Below, in pieces: positions 16,591 through 26,199 of a DNA stretch of 64,000 nucleotides. Numbering within the stretch: the first letter of the stretch is position 1; every line of letters starts with the position of its first letter. This DNA is from Metallococcus carri (GTDB lineage: Bacteria; Actinomycetota; Actinomycetes; Actinomycetales; Dermatophilaceae), in contig NZ_JAAOIV010000008.1 in assembly GCF_011440275.1 (NCBI RefSeq), positions 62,001 to 126,000 of the forward strand, read 5' to 3'. Below the pieces are notes generated by a model. That model saw only the letters and a program-made list of their open reading frames with translations. It was not told the DNA's origin and made no database searches. The position numbers were made by a program, and so were the translations under genes.

Positions 16591-17909
16591 TGGGTCACCT
16601 CGTCCTCGGTCGCCTCGATGATCGGGGTGAGGCGCACCCGGTCCACCCGCCGCCGGTCCATCGAGACCACCCGCAGCATCCAGCCGTCCAGCGCGATCTC
16701 GTCACCGACCTGGGGCACCCGCCCGACCTGGTCCATGACGAAGCCCCCGACCGTTTCGTAGGCCGAACCCTCCGGTATGACGGCGCCGATGCGGTCGGTC
16801 ACCTCATCGGGCCGCCAGAGTCCCGAGACGGTCCAGGACCCGTCGGGCAGCAGCCGGCTCGGGTCGTTGACGCGGTCGTGCTCGTCGGACACTTCGCCGA
16901 CGATCTCCTCGATGACGTCCTCGAGGGTGACCACACCGGAGGTCCCGGCATACTCATCGATCACGATCGCCAGCTGCAGTCCACTGGCCCGCAACAGCAG
17001 CAGCAGCGGGTCGAGCCGCGCGGTCTCCGGCACCATCACCGGCGGCACCATGAGCGCGGTGACCGGCACGTCGGCGCGCCGCTCGGGCGGCACCGCGATC
17101 GCCTTCTTCACGTGCACGACACCGACGACGTCATCCCAGCCGTCGTCGATGACCGGGAACCGGCTGTGCCCGGACGCCCGAGCCAGGTCGACGACATCCG
17201 CGGCCGTGGCCGAGCGGTCGACATACGAACACCGCACCCGAGGGGTCATCACGTCGGCGGCCACCCGCTCGCCGAAGCCGAGCGAGCGGGTGAGCAGGCG
17301 GGCGGTCCCCTCCTCCATCGTCCCGGCCGCGGCCGAGCGCCGCACCATCGACGCGAGCTCCTGCGGCGTGCGGGCCGCGCTGAGCTCCTCCTGCGGTTCG
17401 ATCCCCATCCAGCGCAGCAGGCGGTTGGCCGAACCATTGAGTATGACGATGAGCGGCTTGGTCACCGTGGCGAAGATCCGCACCGGCCGCGCGACGACCT
17501 TGGCGACCCGCAGCGGCGCGGAGATGCCGAGGAACTGCGGGATCAACTCGCCGAAGATCATTGAAAAGAGCGTCGCGATCACGAGGGCGGCGACGGTCGA
17601 GACCGGCAGCGCGGACGCCTCCGGCAGGCCCGCCGCGGTCAGGGCCGACTCCAGCAGCGTGCCGAGGCCCGGTTCCACGAGGAAACCGAGGACCAGGGTG
17701 GTCAAGGTGATGCCGACCTGGGCGGCCGACAACTGGGTCGACAGGGAGCGCAGGGACGGCAAGACAGTGCCGGCTCCGGCGTCACCGGCCTCGGCCTGGC
17801 GTTGCACCCCCGGACGGTCCAAAGCCACGAGAGAGAACTCGGCGGCGACGAAAAGAGCGGTGCCGACGGTCAACAGCACGACGACCGCCACGAAGATCCA
17901 CGCAAGCAT
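16587..17909 (-). CDS. CNNM/CBS/CorC_HlyC membrane protein (long form)
   Basis: 440 aa: CNNM domain (about 1-200, FVAAEFSLVALDRPGV and SMIFGELIPQFLGIS), CBS pair (about 215-335, with LVGEVSDEHD at its end) and a C-terminal CorC_HlyC domain (about 345-430, GGFVMDQVGRVPQVGDEI). The family was first named for hemolysin or CorC but mostly acts in divalent cation homeostasis. It is the upstream member of a two-gene operon and is divergent from the ABC transporter at 18030. Confidence 0.92.
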   Translation of the reverse strand: MLAWIFVAVVVLLTVGTALFVAAEFSLVALDRPGVQRQAEAGDAGAGTVLPSLRSLSTQLSAAQVGITLTTLVLGFLVEPGLGTLLESALTAAGLPEASALPVSTVAALVIATLFSMIFGELIPQFLGISAPLRVAKVVARPVRIFATVTKPLIVILNGSANRLLRWMGIEPQEELSAARTPQELASMVRRSAAAGTMEEGTARLLTRSLGFGERVAADVMTPRVRCSYVDRSATAADVVDLARASGHSRFPVIDDGWDDVVGVVHVKKAIAVPPERRADVPVTALMVPPVMVPETARLDPLLLLLRASGLQLAIVIDEYAGTSGVVTLEDVIEEIVGEVSDEHDRVNDPSRLLPDGSWTVSGLWRPDEVTDRIGAVIPEGSAYETVGGFVMDQVGRVPQVGDEIALDGWMLRVVSMDRRRVDRVRLTPIIEATEDEVTQ

Positions 17910-18029
17910 GAGGCGCCTATCGTGTCATGACATTTGTCCTGTTCTGGGCACGACCAGCGCCTTTCGGCATGCGACCGGACACCTTCGTTTGATAGAACCT
18001 CATCGTCAACGACGATCGGGGGAACTCTC
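17910..18029. promoter_or_regulatory. Divergent promoter region with two palindromes
   Basis: Shared by the CNNM operon and the ABC exporter. It holds the perfect palindrome TGTCATGACA (17923-17932) and the inverted repeat ATCGTC-AAC-GACGAT (18002-18016) next to the GGGGGAA ribosome binding site of the ABC gene. Both look like regulator sites; no regulator can be named. Confidence 0.4.
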
Positions 18030-19004
18030 GTGAGCGCACCACCCGCGCCGGCGAAGGCGGCCATGGACGGCCGTATCGACGTGCGCAATCTGTCCAAATC
18101 CTTCGGCACCTTCCGGGCCGTGGACGACCTCAGCTTCAGCGTGGAGCCCGGGCGCATCACCGGCTTCCTCGGACCCAATGGCGCCGGCAAGACCACCACC
18201 TTGCGGATGGTGCTCGGGCTGATCAAGCCGACCTCGGGCACCGCCACCATCGGCGGCACGCCGTACACCCAACTCACGCACCCGATCAGCACGGTCGGCG
18301 CTGCTCTCGAAGCGACCAACTTCCACCCCGGTCGCACCGGCCGGGATCACCTGCGCGTCATCGCCAGTGCGGCGGGGCTGCCCGACTCGCGGGCGGACGA
18401 GTTGCTGACCCTCGTCGGCATACCTGCGGCGGCTCGCAAGCGAGCCGGCGGCTACTCGATGGGGATGCGGCAGCGCCTCGGTCTCGCCGCGGCCTTGATG
18501 GGCGACCCGAAGGTGCTGATCCTGGACGAGCCGGCCAACGGCCTGGATCCCGAGGGCATTCGCTGGCTGCGTGGCTTCCTGCGCCATCTCGCCAGCGAGG
18601 GCAAGACCATCCTGATCTCCAGCCACCTGCTGGCCGAGGTCGAACAGACCGTCGATGACGTGATCATCATCGCCAACGGCCGAGCCGTCCGACAGGGCAC
18701 GATCGATGAGCTTCGCGGCGAGAAGCGGGTGCGCGTGCTGAGTCCCCAGAGCGACCGACTCGCGCGTGCCCTGAGCGACGCGGGTCTGCAGGTTCGTCCA
18801 GCGGAGGGCGGGGGGCTGTCGGTGATCGCCGACGAGACAGCCCAGATCGGCGAGATCGCCTACCGCGCCGGTGTGCCGGTCCACGAGCTGCACAGTGAAC
18901 GGGCCGATCTGGAGCAGTTGTTCTTCCAGCTCACCGAAAACACCAACCGCAATCTGGGTGACCCTGCCCAGGGATTCGCCGCCCCCCAGGAAGGAGGTCG
19001 CTGA
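18030..19004 (+). CDS. ABC transporter ATP-binding protein
   Basis: 324 aa from GTG 18030 (GGGGGAA 6 nt upstream; the longer frame from 17934 lacks support). Walker A GPNGAGKT (48-55), signature YSMGMRQR, Walker B VLILDEP, and H-loop SSHLL. The C-terminal extension of about 90 aa ends with a short E/Q/G-rich tail. It belongs to the DRA/CcmA-type ATPases of ABC-2 exporters (drug, bacteriocin or lantibiotic self-protection). The permease follows 2 nt later. Confidence 0.92.
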   Translation: MSAPPAPAKAAMDGRIDVRNLSKSFGTFRAVDDLSFSVEPGRITGFLGPNGAGKTTTLRMVLGLIKPTSGTATIGGTPYTQLTHPISTVGAALEATNFHPGRTGRDHLRVIASAAGLPDSRADELLTLVGIPAAARKRAGGYSMGMRQRLGLAAALMGDPKVLILDEPANGLDPEGIRWLRGFLRHLASEGKTILISSHLLAEVEQTVDDVIIIANGRAVRQGTIDELRGEKRVRVLSPQSDRLARALSDAGLQVRPAEGGGLSVIADETAQIGEIAYRAGVPVHELHSERADLEQLFFQLTENTNRNLGDPAQGFAAPQEGGR

Positions 19005-19006
19005 TC

Positions 19007-19807
19007 ATGGGGACCGCTATCAAAGCCGAAGTCCGCAAGTTGCTCACGACCCGCCTGTGGTGGGGTATGGCGATCGCCGTCTTAGCCGCCGGCGCCCTGC
19101 TGGCGCTGCTCATGGCATCGATCCTCAACGAGACGCCCAACCCGGAGCAGCAGGCCCAGGGCCAGCCGGCGATGACCCCCTTGCAGATCGCCACCTCGAC
19201 CTACACCTCGGGCTCAGCCTTCGGCTACGTCTTGCTCATGGTGATCGGCATCATGACCATCGGCTCGGAATACCGGCACAAGACGATCACCGGATCGCTG
19301 CTTGCCGTCCCGCACCGATCGCGGTTGATCGCCGCCAAGGTCATCGCCCTGCTCGCGTTCGGTGTGCTCTACGGCCTGATCTTCCTGATCGGCTCGGTCG
19401 GCGCCGGTGCCACCGTGCTGTCGATTCGCGGGCTCGAGGTCTTCCCCGAGCCGGGCACCCTGCTGCGGTCACTCGTCCTGGTCTTGCTCGTCCTCGGGCT
19501 ATGGGCCCTCATCGGTCTGGGCCTCGGCGTGCTCATCACCAACCAGATCGCCGCGATCCTGGTCGGCGTGGGTGTCGCGTTCATCGTCGAGCCGCTGCTC
19601 GGGGTCCTCGTGAGCCAGGTTTCCTGGGGCGAATCGCTGGCCAAGTACTTCCCCAGCCGCGCGACCAATGCCGTACTGCAGGGATACGCCCAGGACGGCA
19701 GCACCAATCAACTCTCCTGGTGGGCGGGCGCTCTCGTGTTGATCGGGTATGCCGCGATCATGGTGGCGATCGGCACCTTCCTCACCGAGCGGCGCGACGT
19801 GACCTAA
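19007..19807 (+). CDS. ABC-2 type permease
   Basis: 266 aa with about six membrane segments and a large first extracytoplasmic loop (about 45-75). IGSEYRHKTITGSLL is typical of ABC-2 permeases paired with bacitracin- or lantibiotic-type ATPases. A strong AAGGAGG lies about 9 nt before the ATG. With the ATPase at 18030 it makes an exporter whose substrate cannot be read from sequence. A T-flanked terminator follows. Confidence 0.9.
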   Translation: MGTAIKAEVRKLLTTRLWWGMAIAVLAAGALLALLMASILNETPNPEQQAQGQPAMTPLQIATSTYTSGSAFGYVLLMVIGIMTIGSEYRHKTITGSLLAVPHRSRLIAAKVIALLAFGVLYGLIFLIGSVGAGATVLSIRGLEVFPEPGTLLRSLVLVLLVLGLWALIGLGLGVLITNQIAAILVGVGVAFIVEPLLGVLVSQVSWGESLAKYFPSRATNAVLQGYAQDGSTNQLSWWAGALVLIGYAAIMVAIGTFLTERRDVT

Positions 19808-19831
19808 CTCGGCGGGCAGCCGCCCCAGATG

Positions 19832-19859
19832 AGCCCAGCCCTGCGCGTTAGGCTGGGCT
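19832..19859 (+). terminator. Terminator after the ABC exporter
   Basis: Stem AGCCCAGCC / GGCTGGGCT with a 10-nt loop, followed by TGTCTGTTTGTT, one of the few T-rich tails in the window. It separates the ABC operon from kgd. Confidence 0.8.
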
Positions 19860-19917
19860 TGTCTGTTTGTTGCCGTCAGACACCGCTTACGAGACACATC
19901 GAAAGAGGCGCATTCGC

Positions 19918-22900
19918 GTGTCATCCCCGTCCTCGGACCCGCTCGCAAACTTCGGCCCCAACGAGTGGCTGGTGGATGAGCTCTACCAGAACTACTTGCA
20001 GGACAAGAACTCCGTCGACAAGGCATGGTGGAGCTTCTTCGCCGACTACCAGCCGGATTCCTCGGGCGCGAACGGTGCGGCCAACGGCAACCGCAATGGA
20101 CGAACCCCGCAGACCGACTCCGGTGCGTCCAAGCCCCCCGCGAGCGGCGGTCAGACGGGCGCCGCGACGAAGTCGCCGTCCTCGTCGCAGCCGGCCACCC
20201 CGCAGGCTGAGCCGCCGTCGGGACAAAACGAGGACCGCCGCGGGGCGAAGGTGGCCTCCGACGGCGACCAGGAGCAGGTGACGCCGGCGCAGAGCGAGGC
20301 GGACAAGAAGGTCACCCAGGCGATCGACCCGACCCAGGCGGAGCTGCGCACCGACCGGCCCATCGCCCGCGATGGCGGTGTCGCGGCGGTGCGCCCGGCG
20401 GAGGCCGACGACGAGCTGCAGCCGCTGCGCGGCGTCGCCGCCCGGATCGTGTCGAATATGGAGTCGAGCCTGGAGGTGCCGACCGCGACCAGCGTGCGCT
20501 CGGTGCCGGCCAAGCTGCTGATCGACAACCGGATCGTCATCAACAACCACCTGTCCCGCAGCCGCGGCGGCAAGGTGAGCTTCACCCACCTCATCGGCTA
20601 TGCCGTTGTGCGGGCGCTGAAGTCCGTCCCGGACATGAACCACGCGCTCGGCACCGACGACAAGGGCAAGCCGGCACTCGTCATACCCGGGCATGTGAAC
20701 TTCGGTCTGGCGATCGACCTGGCCAAGCCGGACGGCACCCGCACCCTGGTCGTGCCCAACATCAAGAACGCCGAAGCGATGGACTTCGTGCAGTTCTGGA
20801 CGGCATACGAGGACATCGTGCGCAAGGCGCGCGGCAACAAGCTCGAGCTGGCCGACTACGCCGGCACGACGATCAGCCTGACCAACCCGGGCGGCATCGG
20901 CACCGTGCACTCGATTCCGCGGCTGATGAAGGGCGCCGGCGCGATCATCGGCGTCGGCGCGCTGGAGTACCCGGCCGAGTGGCAGGGCGCGAGCAATGAC
21001 ACCCTCAACGCCAACGGCGTGAGCAAGATCCTCACGCTCACCTCCACCTACGACCACCGCGTCATCCAGGGCGCCGTGTCGGGTGAATTCCTGCGCGTGG
21101 TGAACCAGTTGCTGCTCGGCGAGGACGGTTTCTACGACGAGATTTTCCAGGCGCTGCGAGTGCCTTATGAGCCGATCCGCTGGGTGCGCGACATCGACGC
21201 CAGCCACGACGACGACATCAACAAGGTCGCGCGGGTGCAGGAGCTCATCCACGCCTACCGCGTGCGCGGTCACCTGATGGCCGACACCGACCCGCTGGAG
21301 TACAAGCAGCGCCGCCACCCCGACCTCGACGTCACCAACCACGGCCTGACGCTGTGGGACCTCGACCGGACCTTCGCGACCGGCGGCTTCGGCGGGCAAC
21401 CCTTCCTCAAGCTGCGCAAGATCCTCGGCATCCTGCGGGACGCCTACTGCCGCAGCGTGGGCATCGAATACATGCACATCCAGGACCCCGAGCAGCGCGC
21501 GTGGATCCAATCCAAGGTGGAGGTGGGCTACACCCCGCTGTCCCCGCAGGAGCAGTTGCGGATCGTCCGGCGGCTCAACGCCGCCGAGGCCTTCGAAACC
21601 TTCCTGCAGACCAAATATGTCGGGCAGAAGCGGTTCTCGCTCGAGGGTGGCGAGTCGGTCATCGCGATCCTCGACCGGATCTTGTCCGATGCCGCCGACG
21701 AGGGCCTCGACGAGGTCTGCATCGGTATGCCGCACCGCGGTCGCCTCAACGTGCTCGCCAACATCGCGGGCAAGTCCTACGGCCAGATCTTCCGCGAGTT
21801 CGAGGGCACCCAGGACCCGAACTCGGTCCAGGGTTCGGGCGATGTGAAGTACCACCTCGGCACCGAGGGTGAGTTCACCTCCGACCGAGGCAACAGCACC
21901 AAGGTCTACCTCGCCGCCAATCCCTCCCACCTGGAGGCGGTCGACCCGGTGCTGGAGGGCATCGCCCGCGCCAAGCAGGACCGCATCAACCTGGCCGGCA
22001 CCGCGTTCACCGTGCTGCCGATCCTGATGCATGGCGATGCAGCCTTCGCCGGTCAGGGCGTGGTGGCCGAGACGCTGAACCTGTCGCAGCTGCGCGGTTA
22101 CCGCACTGGCGGCACGATCCACATCGTGATCAACAACCAGGTCGGCTTCACCACCGCGCCGTCCCAGTCGCGGTCCTCGACCTACTCCACCGATGTCGCC
22201 CGGATGGTGCAGGCGCCGATCTTCCACGTCAACGGTGACGACCCCGAGGCCTGCGTGACCGTGGCCGAGCTGGCCTACGAGTTCCGCCAGAAGTTCCACA
22301 AGGACGTCGTCATCGACATGGTGTGCTACCGCCGCCGTGGTCACAACGAGGGCGACGACCCCTCGATGACCCAGCCGATGATGTACAACCTGATCGAGGC
22401 CAAGCGCAGCGTCCGCAAGCTCTACACCGAGGCGCTCATCGGTCGTGGCGACATCTCGGTGGAGGACGCCGAGGCGGCGCTGAAGGACTACCAGCAGCAG
22501 CTGGAGCGGGTCTTCGATGAGACCAAGGCGGCCAAGAAGGCGCAGAGCGCCGAACCGGACACCCCGCGCGAGCAGGACTCCTCCAGCGGCACCGACGCCG
22601 AGGGCCACGGCGGCCTGGAGCGCCCGTCGGCCCAGGAGGAGGACGACGCGAAGGTCTCGGTCGACCGTCCGACCGCGATCGACGAGACCGCGCTGAACCT
22701 GATCGGCAAGACCTGGGTCAGCCCGCCCGAGGGCTTCACCGTGCACCCGAAGCTCGCCAAGCTCATGCAGCGGCGCGCGGACATGGTCACCAGCGGCGGG
22801 ATCGACTGGGCGATGGGCGAATTGCTCGCCTTCGGCTCGCTGCTGATGGAGGGTGTGCCGGTGCGGCTCGCCGGCCAGGACAGCCGCCGCGGCACCTTCG

Positions 22901-23835
22901 TGCAGCGCCACTCGGTGCTGATCGACAAGCAAAACGGCAACGAGTGGACGCCGCTGCGTTATCTGCACCCCGACCAGGCGTGGTTCTGGGTCTACGACTC
23001 GCTGCTGTCGGAGTATGCCGCGATGGGCTTCGAGTACGGCTACTCGGTGGAGCGGCCCGACGCCCTCGTGCTGTGGGAGGCGCAGTTCGGCGACTTCGCC
23101 AACGGCGCCCAGACGATCCTCGATGAGTTCGTGTCCTCCTCGGAGCAGAAGTGGGCGCAGCGCTCCTCGGTCGTGCTGTTGCTGCCGCACGGCTACGAGG
23201 GCCAGGGCCCGGACCACTCCTCGGCCCGCATCGAACGGTTCCTGCAACTGTTCGGCGAGGACAACATGACCATCGCCTACCCGAGCACTCCGGCGAGCTA
23301 CTTCCACCTGCTGCGCCGACAGGCCTTCGCCCGGCCACGTCGTCCGCTGGTGGTCTTCACCCCGAAGCAGTTGCTGCGGCTCAAGGCGGCCACTTCCAAC
23401 CCGCAGGAGTTCACCGGCGGCCAGTTCGAGCCGGTGCTGCGCGACCACGCCGACCTCGACGCACGCGGCGTGGACCGGGTGCTGCTCGGCTCCAGCCGGG
23501 TGATCTACGACCTGGAGGCCGAGCGCGACCGCCGGGGGGACACCAAGACCGCGATCGTGCGCGTGGAGCAGCTCGCACCGATCCCGGCCAAGGAGATCGC
23601 CGAGGCCGTGGCGGAATACCCGAATGCCGAGCTGGTCTGGGTGCAGGACGAGCCGCGCAACCAGGGTGCCTGGCCGTTCATGGCGCTCAACCTGCCGGAG
23701 TTGCTGTCCGAGCTGGGCGAGAACCGGCCGCTGCGGTTCGTCGGCCGGCCCTCGGCGGCGTCCCCGGCGACCGGGTCGAGCAAGCGGCACCAGGCGCAGC
23801 TCGCCGAGATGCTGCAGCAAGCCTTCGACCGCTGA
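19918..23835 (+). CDS. kgd: Multifunctional 2-oxoglutarate decarboxylase/dehydrogenase E1 with E2-like domain
   Basis: 1305 aa from GTG 19918, with AAAGAGG 9 nt upstream. An N-terminal E1 segment (about 9-46, [21 protein letters not shown]) is followed by a disordered Pro/Ser/Glu linker (about 47-165), an E2-like acyltransferase domain (about 185-410) with [12 protein letters not shown], and then a full ThDP-dependent E1 (about 420-1305) with [22 protein letters not shown] and NNQVGFTT. This fused layout is that of mycobacterial Kgd and corynebacterial OdhA. It decarboxylates 2-oxoglutarate and, with E2/E3 partners, makes succinyl-CoA in the TCA cycle. A charged insert (about 870-925) is longer than usual. 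It is monocistronic, ending at a hairpin. Confidence 0.96.
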   Translation: MSSPSSDPLANFGPNEWLVDELYQNYLQDKNSVDKAWWSFFADYQPDSSGANGAANGNRNGRTPQTDSGASKPPASGGQTGAATKSPSSSQPATPQAEPPSGQNEDRRGAKVASDGDQEQVTPAQSEADKKVTQAIDPTQAELRTDRPIARDGGVAAVRPAEADDELQPLRGVAARIVSNMESSLEVPTATSVRSVPAKLLIDNRIVINNHLSRSRGGKVSFTHLIGYAVVRALKSVPDMNHALGTDDKGKPALVIPGHVNFGLAIDLAKPDGTRTLVVPNIKNAEAMDFVQFWTAYEDIVRKARGNKLELADYAGTTISLTNPGGIGTVHSIPRLMKGAGAIIGVGALEYPAEWQGASNDTLNANGVSKILTLTSTYDHRVIQGAVSGEFLRVVNQLLLGEDGFYDEIFQALRVPYEPIRWVRDIDASHDDDINKVARVQELIHAYRVRGHLMADTDPLEYKQRRHPDLDVTNHGLTLWDLDRTFATGGFGGQPFLKLRKILGILRDAYCRSVGIEYMHIQDPEQRAWIQSKVEVGYTPLSPQEQLRIVRRLNAAEAFETFLQTKYVGQKRFSLEGGESVIAILDRILSDAADEGLDEVCIGMPHRGRLNVLANIAGKSYGQIFREFEGTQDPNSVQGSGDVKYHLGTEGEFTSDRGNSTKVYLAANPSHLEAVDPVLEGIARAKQDRINLAGTAFTVLPILMHGDAAFAGQGVVAETLNLSQLRGYRTGGTIHIVINNQVGFTTAPSQSRSSTYSTDVARMVQAPIFHVNGDDPEACVTVAELAYEFRQKFHKDVVIDMVCYRRRGHNEGDDPSMTQPMMYNLIEAKRSVRKLYTEALIGRGDISVEDAEAALKDYQQQLERVFDETKAAKKAQSAEPDTPREQDSSSGTDAEGHGGLERPSAQEEDDAKVSVDRPTAIDETALNLIGKTWVSPPEGFTVHPKLAKLMQRRADMVTSGGIDWAMGELLAFGSLLMEGVPVRLAGQDSRRGTFVQRHSVLIDKQNGNEWTPLRYLHPDQAWFWVYDSLLSEYAAMGFEYGYSVERPDALVLWEAQFGDFANGAQTILDEFVSSSEQKWAQRSSVVLLLPHGYEGQGPDHSSARIERFLQLFGEDNMTIAYPSTPASYFHLLRRQAFARPRRPLVVFTPKQLLRLKAATSNPQEFTGGQFEPVLRDHADLDARGVDRVLLGSSRVIYDLEAERDRRGDTKTAIVRVEQLAPIPAKEIAEAVAEYPNAELVWVQDEPRNQGAWPFMALNLPELLSELGENRPLRFVGRPSAASPATGSSKRHQAQLAEMLQQAFDR

Positions 23836-23847
23836 TTTCGCGGGGCG

Positions 23848-23876
23848 ATCGGGGTGGCGGTGACCGTCACCCCGAT
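23848..23876 (+). terminator. Terminator after kgd
   Basis: A 13-bp inverted repeat ATCGGGGTGGCGG / CCGTCACCCCGAT (one mismatch) with a TGA loop, 12 nt after the kgd stop. The DUF6104 -10 box starts 10 nt later. Confidence 0.75.
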
Positions 23877-23886
23877 CCGCTCGCGA

Positions 23887-23892
23887 TAGCGT
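23887..23892 (+). promoter_or_regulatory. Leaderless -10 box of the DUF6104 gene
   Basis: TAGCGT, 7 nt before the GTG at 23900. This matches TANNNT spacing for leaderless transcription, and no Shine-Dalgarno is present. Confidence 0.55.
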
Positions 23893-23899
23893 GACCTGC

Positions 23900-24073
23900 G
23901 TGTACTTCACCGACCGCGGCATCGAGGAACTGGCCGCGCGCCGCGGCGAGGAGGAGGTCTCCCTCGAGTGGCTCGCGGATCAGCTGCGCACCTTCGTGGA
24001 CCTCAACCCCGAATTCGAAGTGCCCGTGGAACGGCTCGCGACCTGGCTCGCGCGCCAGGATGACGACGACTAA
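23900..24073 (+). CDS. DUF6104 family small protein
   Basis: 57 aa (VYFTDRGIEELAARRG, then WLADQLRTFVDLNPEFEVP, and an Asp-rich end). This is a small conserved actinobacterial family often found just downstream of the 2-oxoglutarate dehydrogenase gene; its function is not known. The start was set at GTG 23900 to match the usual family N-terminus and the leaderless box; a GTG at 23891 is also in frame. The next gene begins 12 nt later. Confidence 0.85.
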   Translation: MYFTDRGIEELAARRGEEEVSLEWLADQLRTFVDLNPEFEVPVERLATWLARQDDDD

Positions 24074-24085
24074 GAGGACGTGAGC

Positions 24086-24745
24086 ATGGACGGGTCCCGC
24101 ACCGGCGCCGAACCGGAGTTCAACCCCAGCGCAGACTTCCGGGTGGCCGAAGGTCCCCGGCAGGTCGGCGTGTGTTTCGTGGGCGACGACTTCGTGGCCG
24201 GTCTCGGGGACCCCAAGGCACTCGGCTGGGTGTCGCGCGTCGTGGCCCGCACCCCGCACGCCGGTGTCGACGTGGCGACCTACAACCTCGGCATCCGCGG
24301 TGACAGCTCGACCGAGATCCTCGGTCGCTGGCAGGCCGAGACCGCGCCGCGCTGGGCGCACAGCAACGAGCGCCGCCTGGTGCTCTCCAGCGGCCTGGCC
24401 GACATCGAGCAGGGTCTGTCGACCGCCCGCTCGCGCCTCAACCTCGCCAACGTCCTCGACGACGCGTCCTCCGCGGCGATCGCGACCTTCGTCGTCGGGC
24501 CGCCACCGACGCTGGACAACGACACCAACGAGCGGCTGCAGGTCCTCGTCGACGCGCAAGCCGACGTGTGCTCTCGTCGCGGCGTGACGTATGTCGACTG
24601 CTTCCGTCCCCTGCTCGGGCATGACCAGTGGCAGACCGATCTCGCGGCCGGTGACGGGCGGCACCCGGGACAGGCCGGCTACGGCCTGATCGCCTGGCTG
24701 GTGCTGCACGCCGGCTGGCAGCACTGGCTGCGCCTCGACGCCTGA
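24086..24745 (+). CDS. SGNH/GDSL-type hydrolase
   Basis: 219 aa from ATG 24086, with AGAGGA 7 nt upstream; a GTG at 24080 is too close to that site. Block I is FVGDDFVAGLGD, where the usual catalytic serine of GDS(L) is replaced by D in GDDF; the third block YNLGIRGDSS and a C-terminal DGRHPGQAGY with D and H are present. The odd GDDF makes catalysis uncertain, although GDSL-like proteins with GDD are seen in actinobacteria. The substrate is unknown and there is no signal peptide. It lies downstream of DUF6104. Confidence 0.75.
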   Translation: MDGSRTGAEPEFNPSADFRVAEGPRQVGVCFVGDDFVAGLGDPKALGWVSRVVARTPHAGVDVATYNLGIRGDSSTEILGRWQAETAPRWAHSNERRLVLSSGLADIEQGLSTARSRLNLANVLDDASSAAIATFVVGPPPTLDNDTNERLQVLVDAQADVCSRRGVTYVDCFRPLLGHDQWQTDLAAGDGRHPGQAGYGLIAWLVLHAGWQHWLRLDA

Positions 24746-25265
24746 CCTGCGCGGGGGCAGCTGGCGACCTGGGGTTGATCTGGCACGAGAGTGGAGATCT
24801 GGCACCGGATGCCGTGCCAGTCGTGGCCTGCCGGTGCCAGTCGTGGCCTGCCGGTGCCAGTCGTGGCCTGCCGGTGCCAGTCGTGCGCTGCCGCACCAGT
24901 TGTGAGGTGGGGTGCCACTCGCATGCGGCGACGCCACTCGCGAGCAGAAACCGCACTCGCATGCCGTGGTCAGCGCATGTAAGTGCGACGCGCGCATGTA
25001 AGTGCGACGCGCGCATGCAGGTGCGGTGCCCGCATGCAGGTGAGGCCCGGCCAGGTAATGACGACGTCCTCGGTCACCACGACCACCACGGAGCGGCCGA
25101 CCATCGCCAAGGCACCCCACCAACCCCGAGTCGCACCACCACTACATCAGTAGTAGAGGCTTCCGGCGGCTATAGCGACCACATTTCTCTACTGCGGGTG
25201 TCGCATACCCCTACCTCGGTAGCAGAGGCTCCCGGCGGCTATAGCGACCGGATCCCTCGACTGCC
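24746..25265. repeat. Non-coding spacer with three short repeat families
   Basis: No gene is supported in this stretch of about 520 bp. It holds (a) three exact copies of a 20-bp unit, TCGTGGCCTGCCGGTGCCAG, at 24821-24880 plus a decayed fourth; (b) four 19-bp units beginning GCATG(T/C)A(A/G)GTGCG at 24975, 24994, 25013 and 25032; and (c) two 54-nt copies at 25142-25195 and 25211-25264 sharing CCGGCGGCTATAGCGACC, each able to pair its ends (AGAG against CTCT or CCTC). The 20- and 19-bp periods are not multiples of three, which argues against coding. Confidence 0.8.
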
Positions 25266-25274
25266 GCTGGTCCC

Positions 25275-25330
25275 TTGCACTTCGGGCAACTCGCGATATA
25301 TCGTGACTGAACGCGATACAACGCGATATA
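25275..25330. promoter_or_regulatory. Promoter and PadR-type operator of the DUF4097-PadR operon
   Basis: TTGCAC (25275-25280) and TATATC (25297-25302), 16 nt apart, form a good promoter. The perfect palindrome CGATATATCG (25294-25303) sits on the -10, and ACGCGATA is repeated at 25311 and 25321. Binding by the PadR protein encoded in the operon would block transcription, a common autoregulatory layout. AGGAG precedes the ATG. Confidence 0.6.
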
Positions 25331-25350
25331 GCCCTGGCGAAGGAGTCAGC

Positions 25351-26199
25351 ATGAGCGAGCAGTGGGAGATCACCGGTCCGAAGGTGCTGGACATCGGTGA
25401 CGAGCACGAGCGGGTCGAGGCGCTGGACGTCGGCCTGGTGGCCGGCCGGGTCGATGTCGTCACCCACGACGACTCGCCGACCGCACGGATCGAGGCGCAA
25501 GAGATCGAGGGTCGTCCACTGCGGGTGACCTGGGACGGGCGCATGGTGCGGGTGACCCACGTCCAGCCCGAGCACGGCACCATCTGGGAATCGCTCAAGG
25601 CGTGGGGGTCGGACGAGCGTGCTCGCGCGGTCGTGTCGATCTCGGTGCCGAGCGGCACCCAGGGCAGCGTGTCGACCGTCAGCGCCGAAGCGGTCGTCAG
25701 CGGGCTACGGCATACCGCAAAGGTCAACACGGTGAGTGGCGACCTCACGATCGACGACCTCGAGGGCGATATCGACGCCCACACCGTGTCCGGGTCGATC
25801 GAGGGCCTCGGCCTGCGCGGCAGCTTCACGGGCAACTCGGTCTCCGGTTCGATCACCGTGCAACGCAGCCGGCTCGACCCGATCCGGCTCAACACCGTCT
25901 CCGGCGATCTCACGATGGACCTCGAGCAGTCCGACGCCACCGTCAGGTCCAGCTCGGTGTCCGGTGATGTGACGCTGCGTCTTGCACCGGGCACCGGTTA
26001 TGCCGTGCGCGTCACCACCATGAGCGGGACGGCGGTCGTGGACGGACGCAAGATCACCGGCATGCTCGGCAAGGGCGGCACGTTCACCGAGGGCAACGGC
26101 GGCCTCAAGGTCAAGGCCAACTCCGTCTCCGGCAATGTCACCATCCTGCGCGGCGGTCACGCCGACGCGGGCGCCACGCTCGCCACGGACCCGACATGA
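25351..26199 (+). CDS. DUF4097 family putative adhesin
   Basis: 282 aa from ATG 25351 with AGGAG 5 nt upstream; the long frame upstream runs through repeats and is not used. The body (about 110-270) is built of repeating beta-strand units of the form VNTVSGDLT, HTVSGSIEG, NSVSGSITV and SSVSGDVTL, as in the DUF4097 (YvlB-like) beta-helix family. No signal peptide or membrane helix is seen, so it is probably cytoplasmic despite the adhesin name. It overlaps the PadR gene by 4 nt (ATGA); the pairing of these two is common in actinobacteria and firmicutes and linked to envelope stress. Confidence 0.88.
   Translation: MSEQWEITGPKVLDIGDEHERVEALDVGLVAGRVDVVTHDDSPTARIEAQEIEGRPLRVTWDGRMVRVTHVQPEHGTIWESLKAWGSDERARAVVSISVPSGTQGSVSTVSAEAVVSGLRHTAKVNTVSGDLTIDDLEGDIDAHTVSGSIEGLGLRGSFTGNSVSGSITVQRSRLDPIRLNTVSGDLTMDLEQSDATVRSSSVSGDVTLRLAPGTGYAVRVTTMSGTAVVDGRKITGMLGKGGTFTEGNGGLKVKANSVSGNVTILRGGHADAGATLATDPT

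Noticed and set aside
19921-23922. 1333-codon minus-strand open frame opposite kgd
   Set aside because: Antisense shadow of a high-GC gene. kgd on the plus strand has all the expected motifs.
23867-25123. 418-codon minus-strand open frame over the 20-bp repeats
   Set aside because: The repeat period is not a multiple of three, the frame is antisense to the SGNH hydrolase, and the translation is repetitive without any domain.
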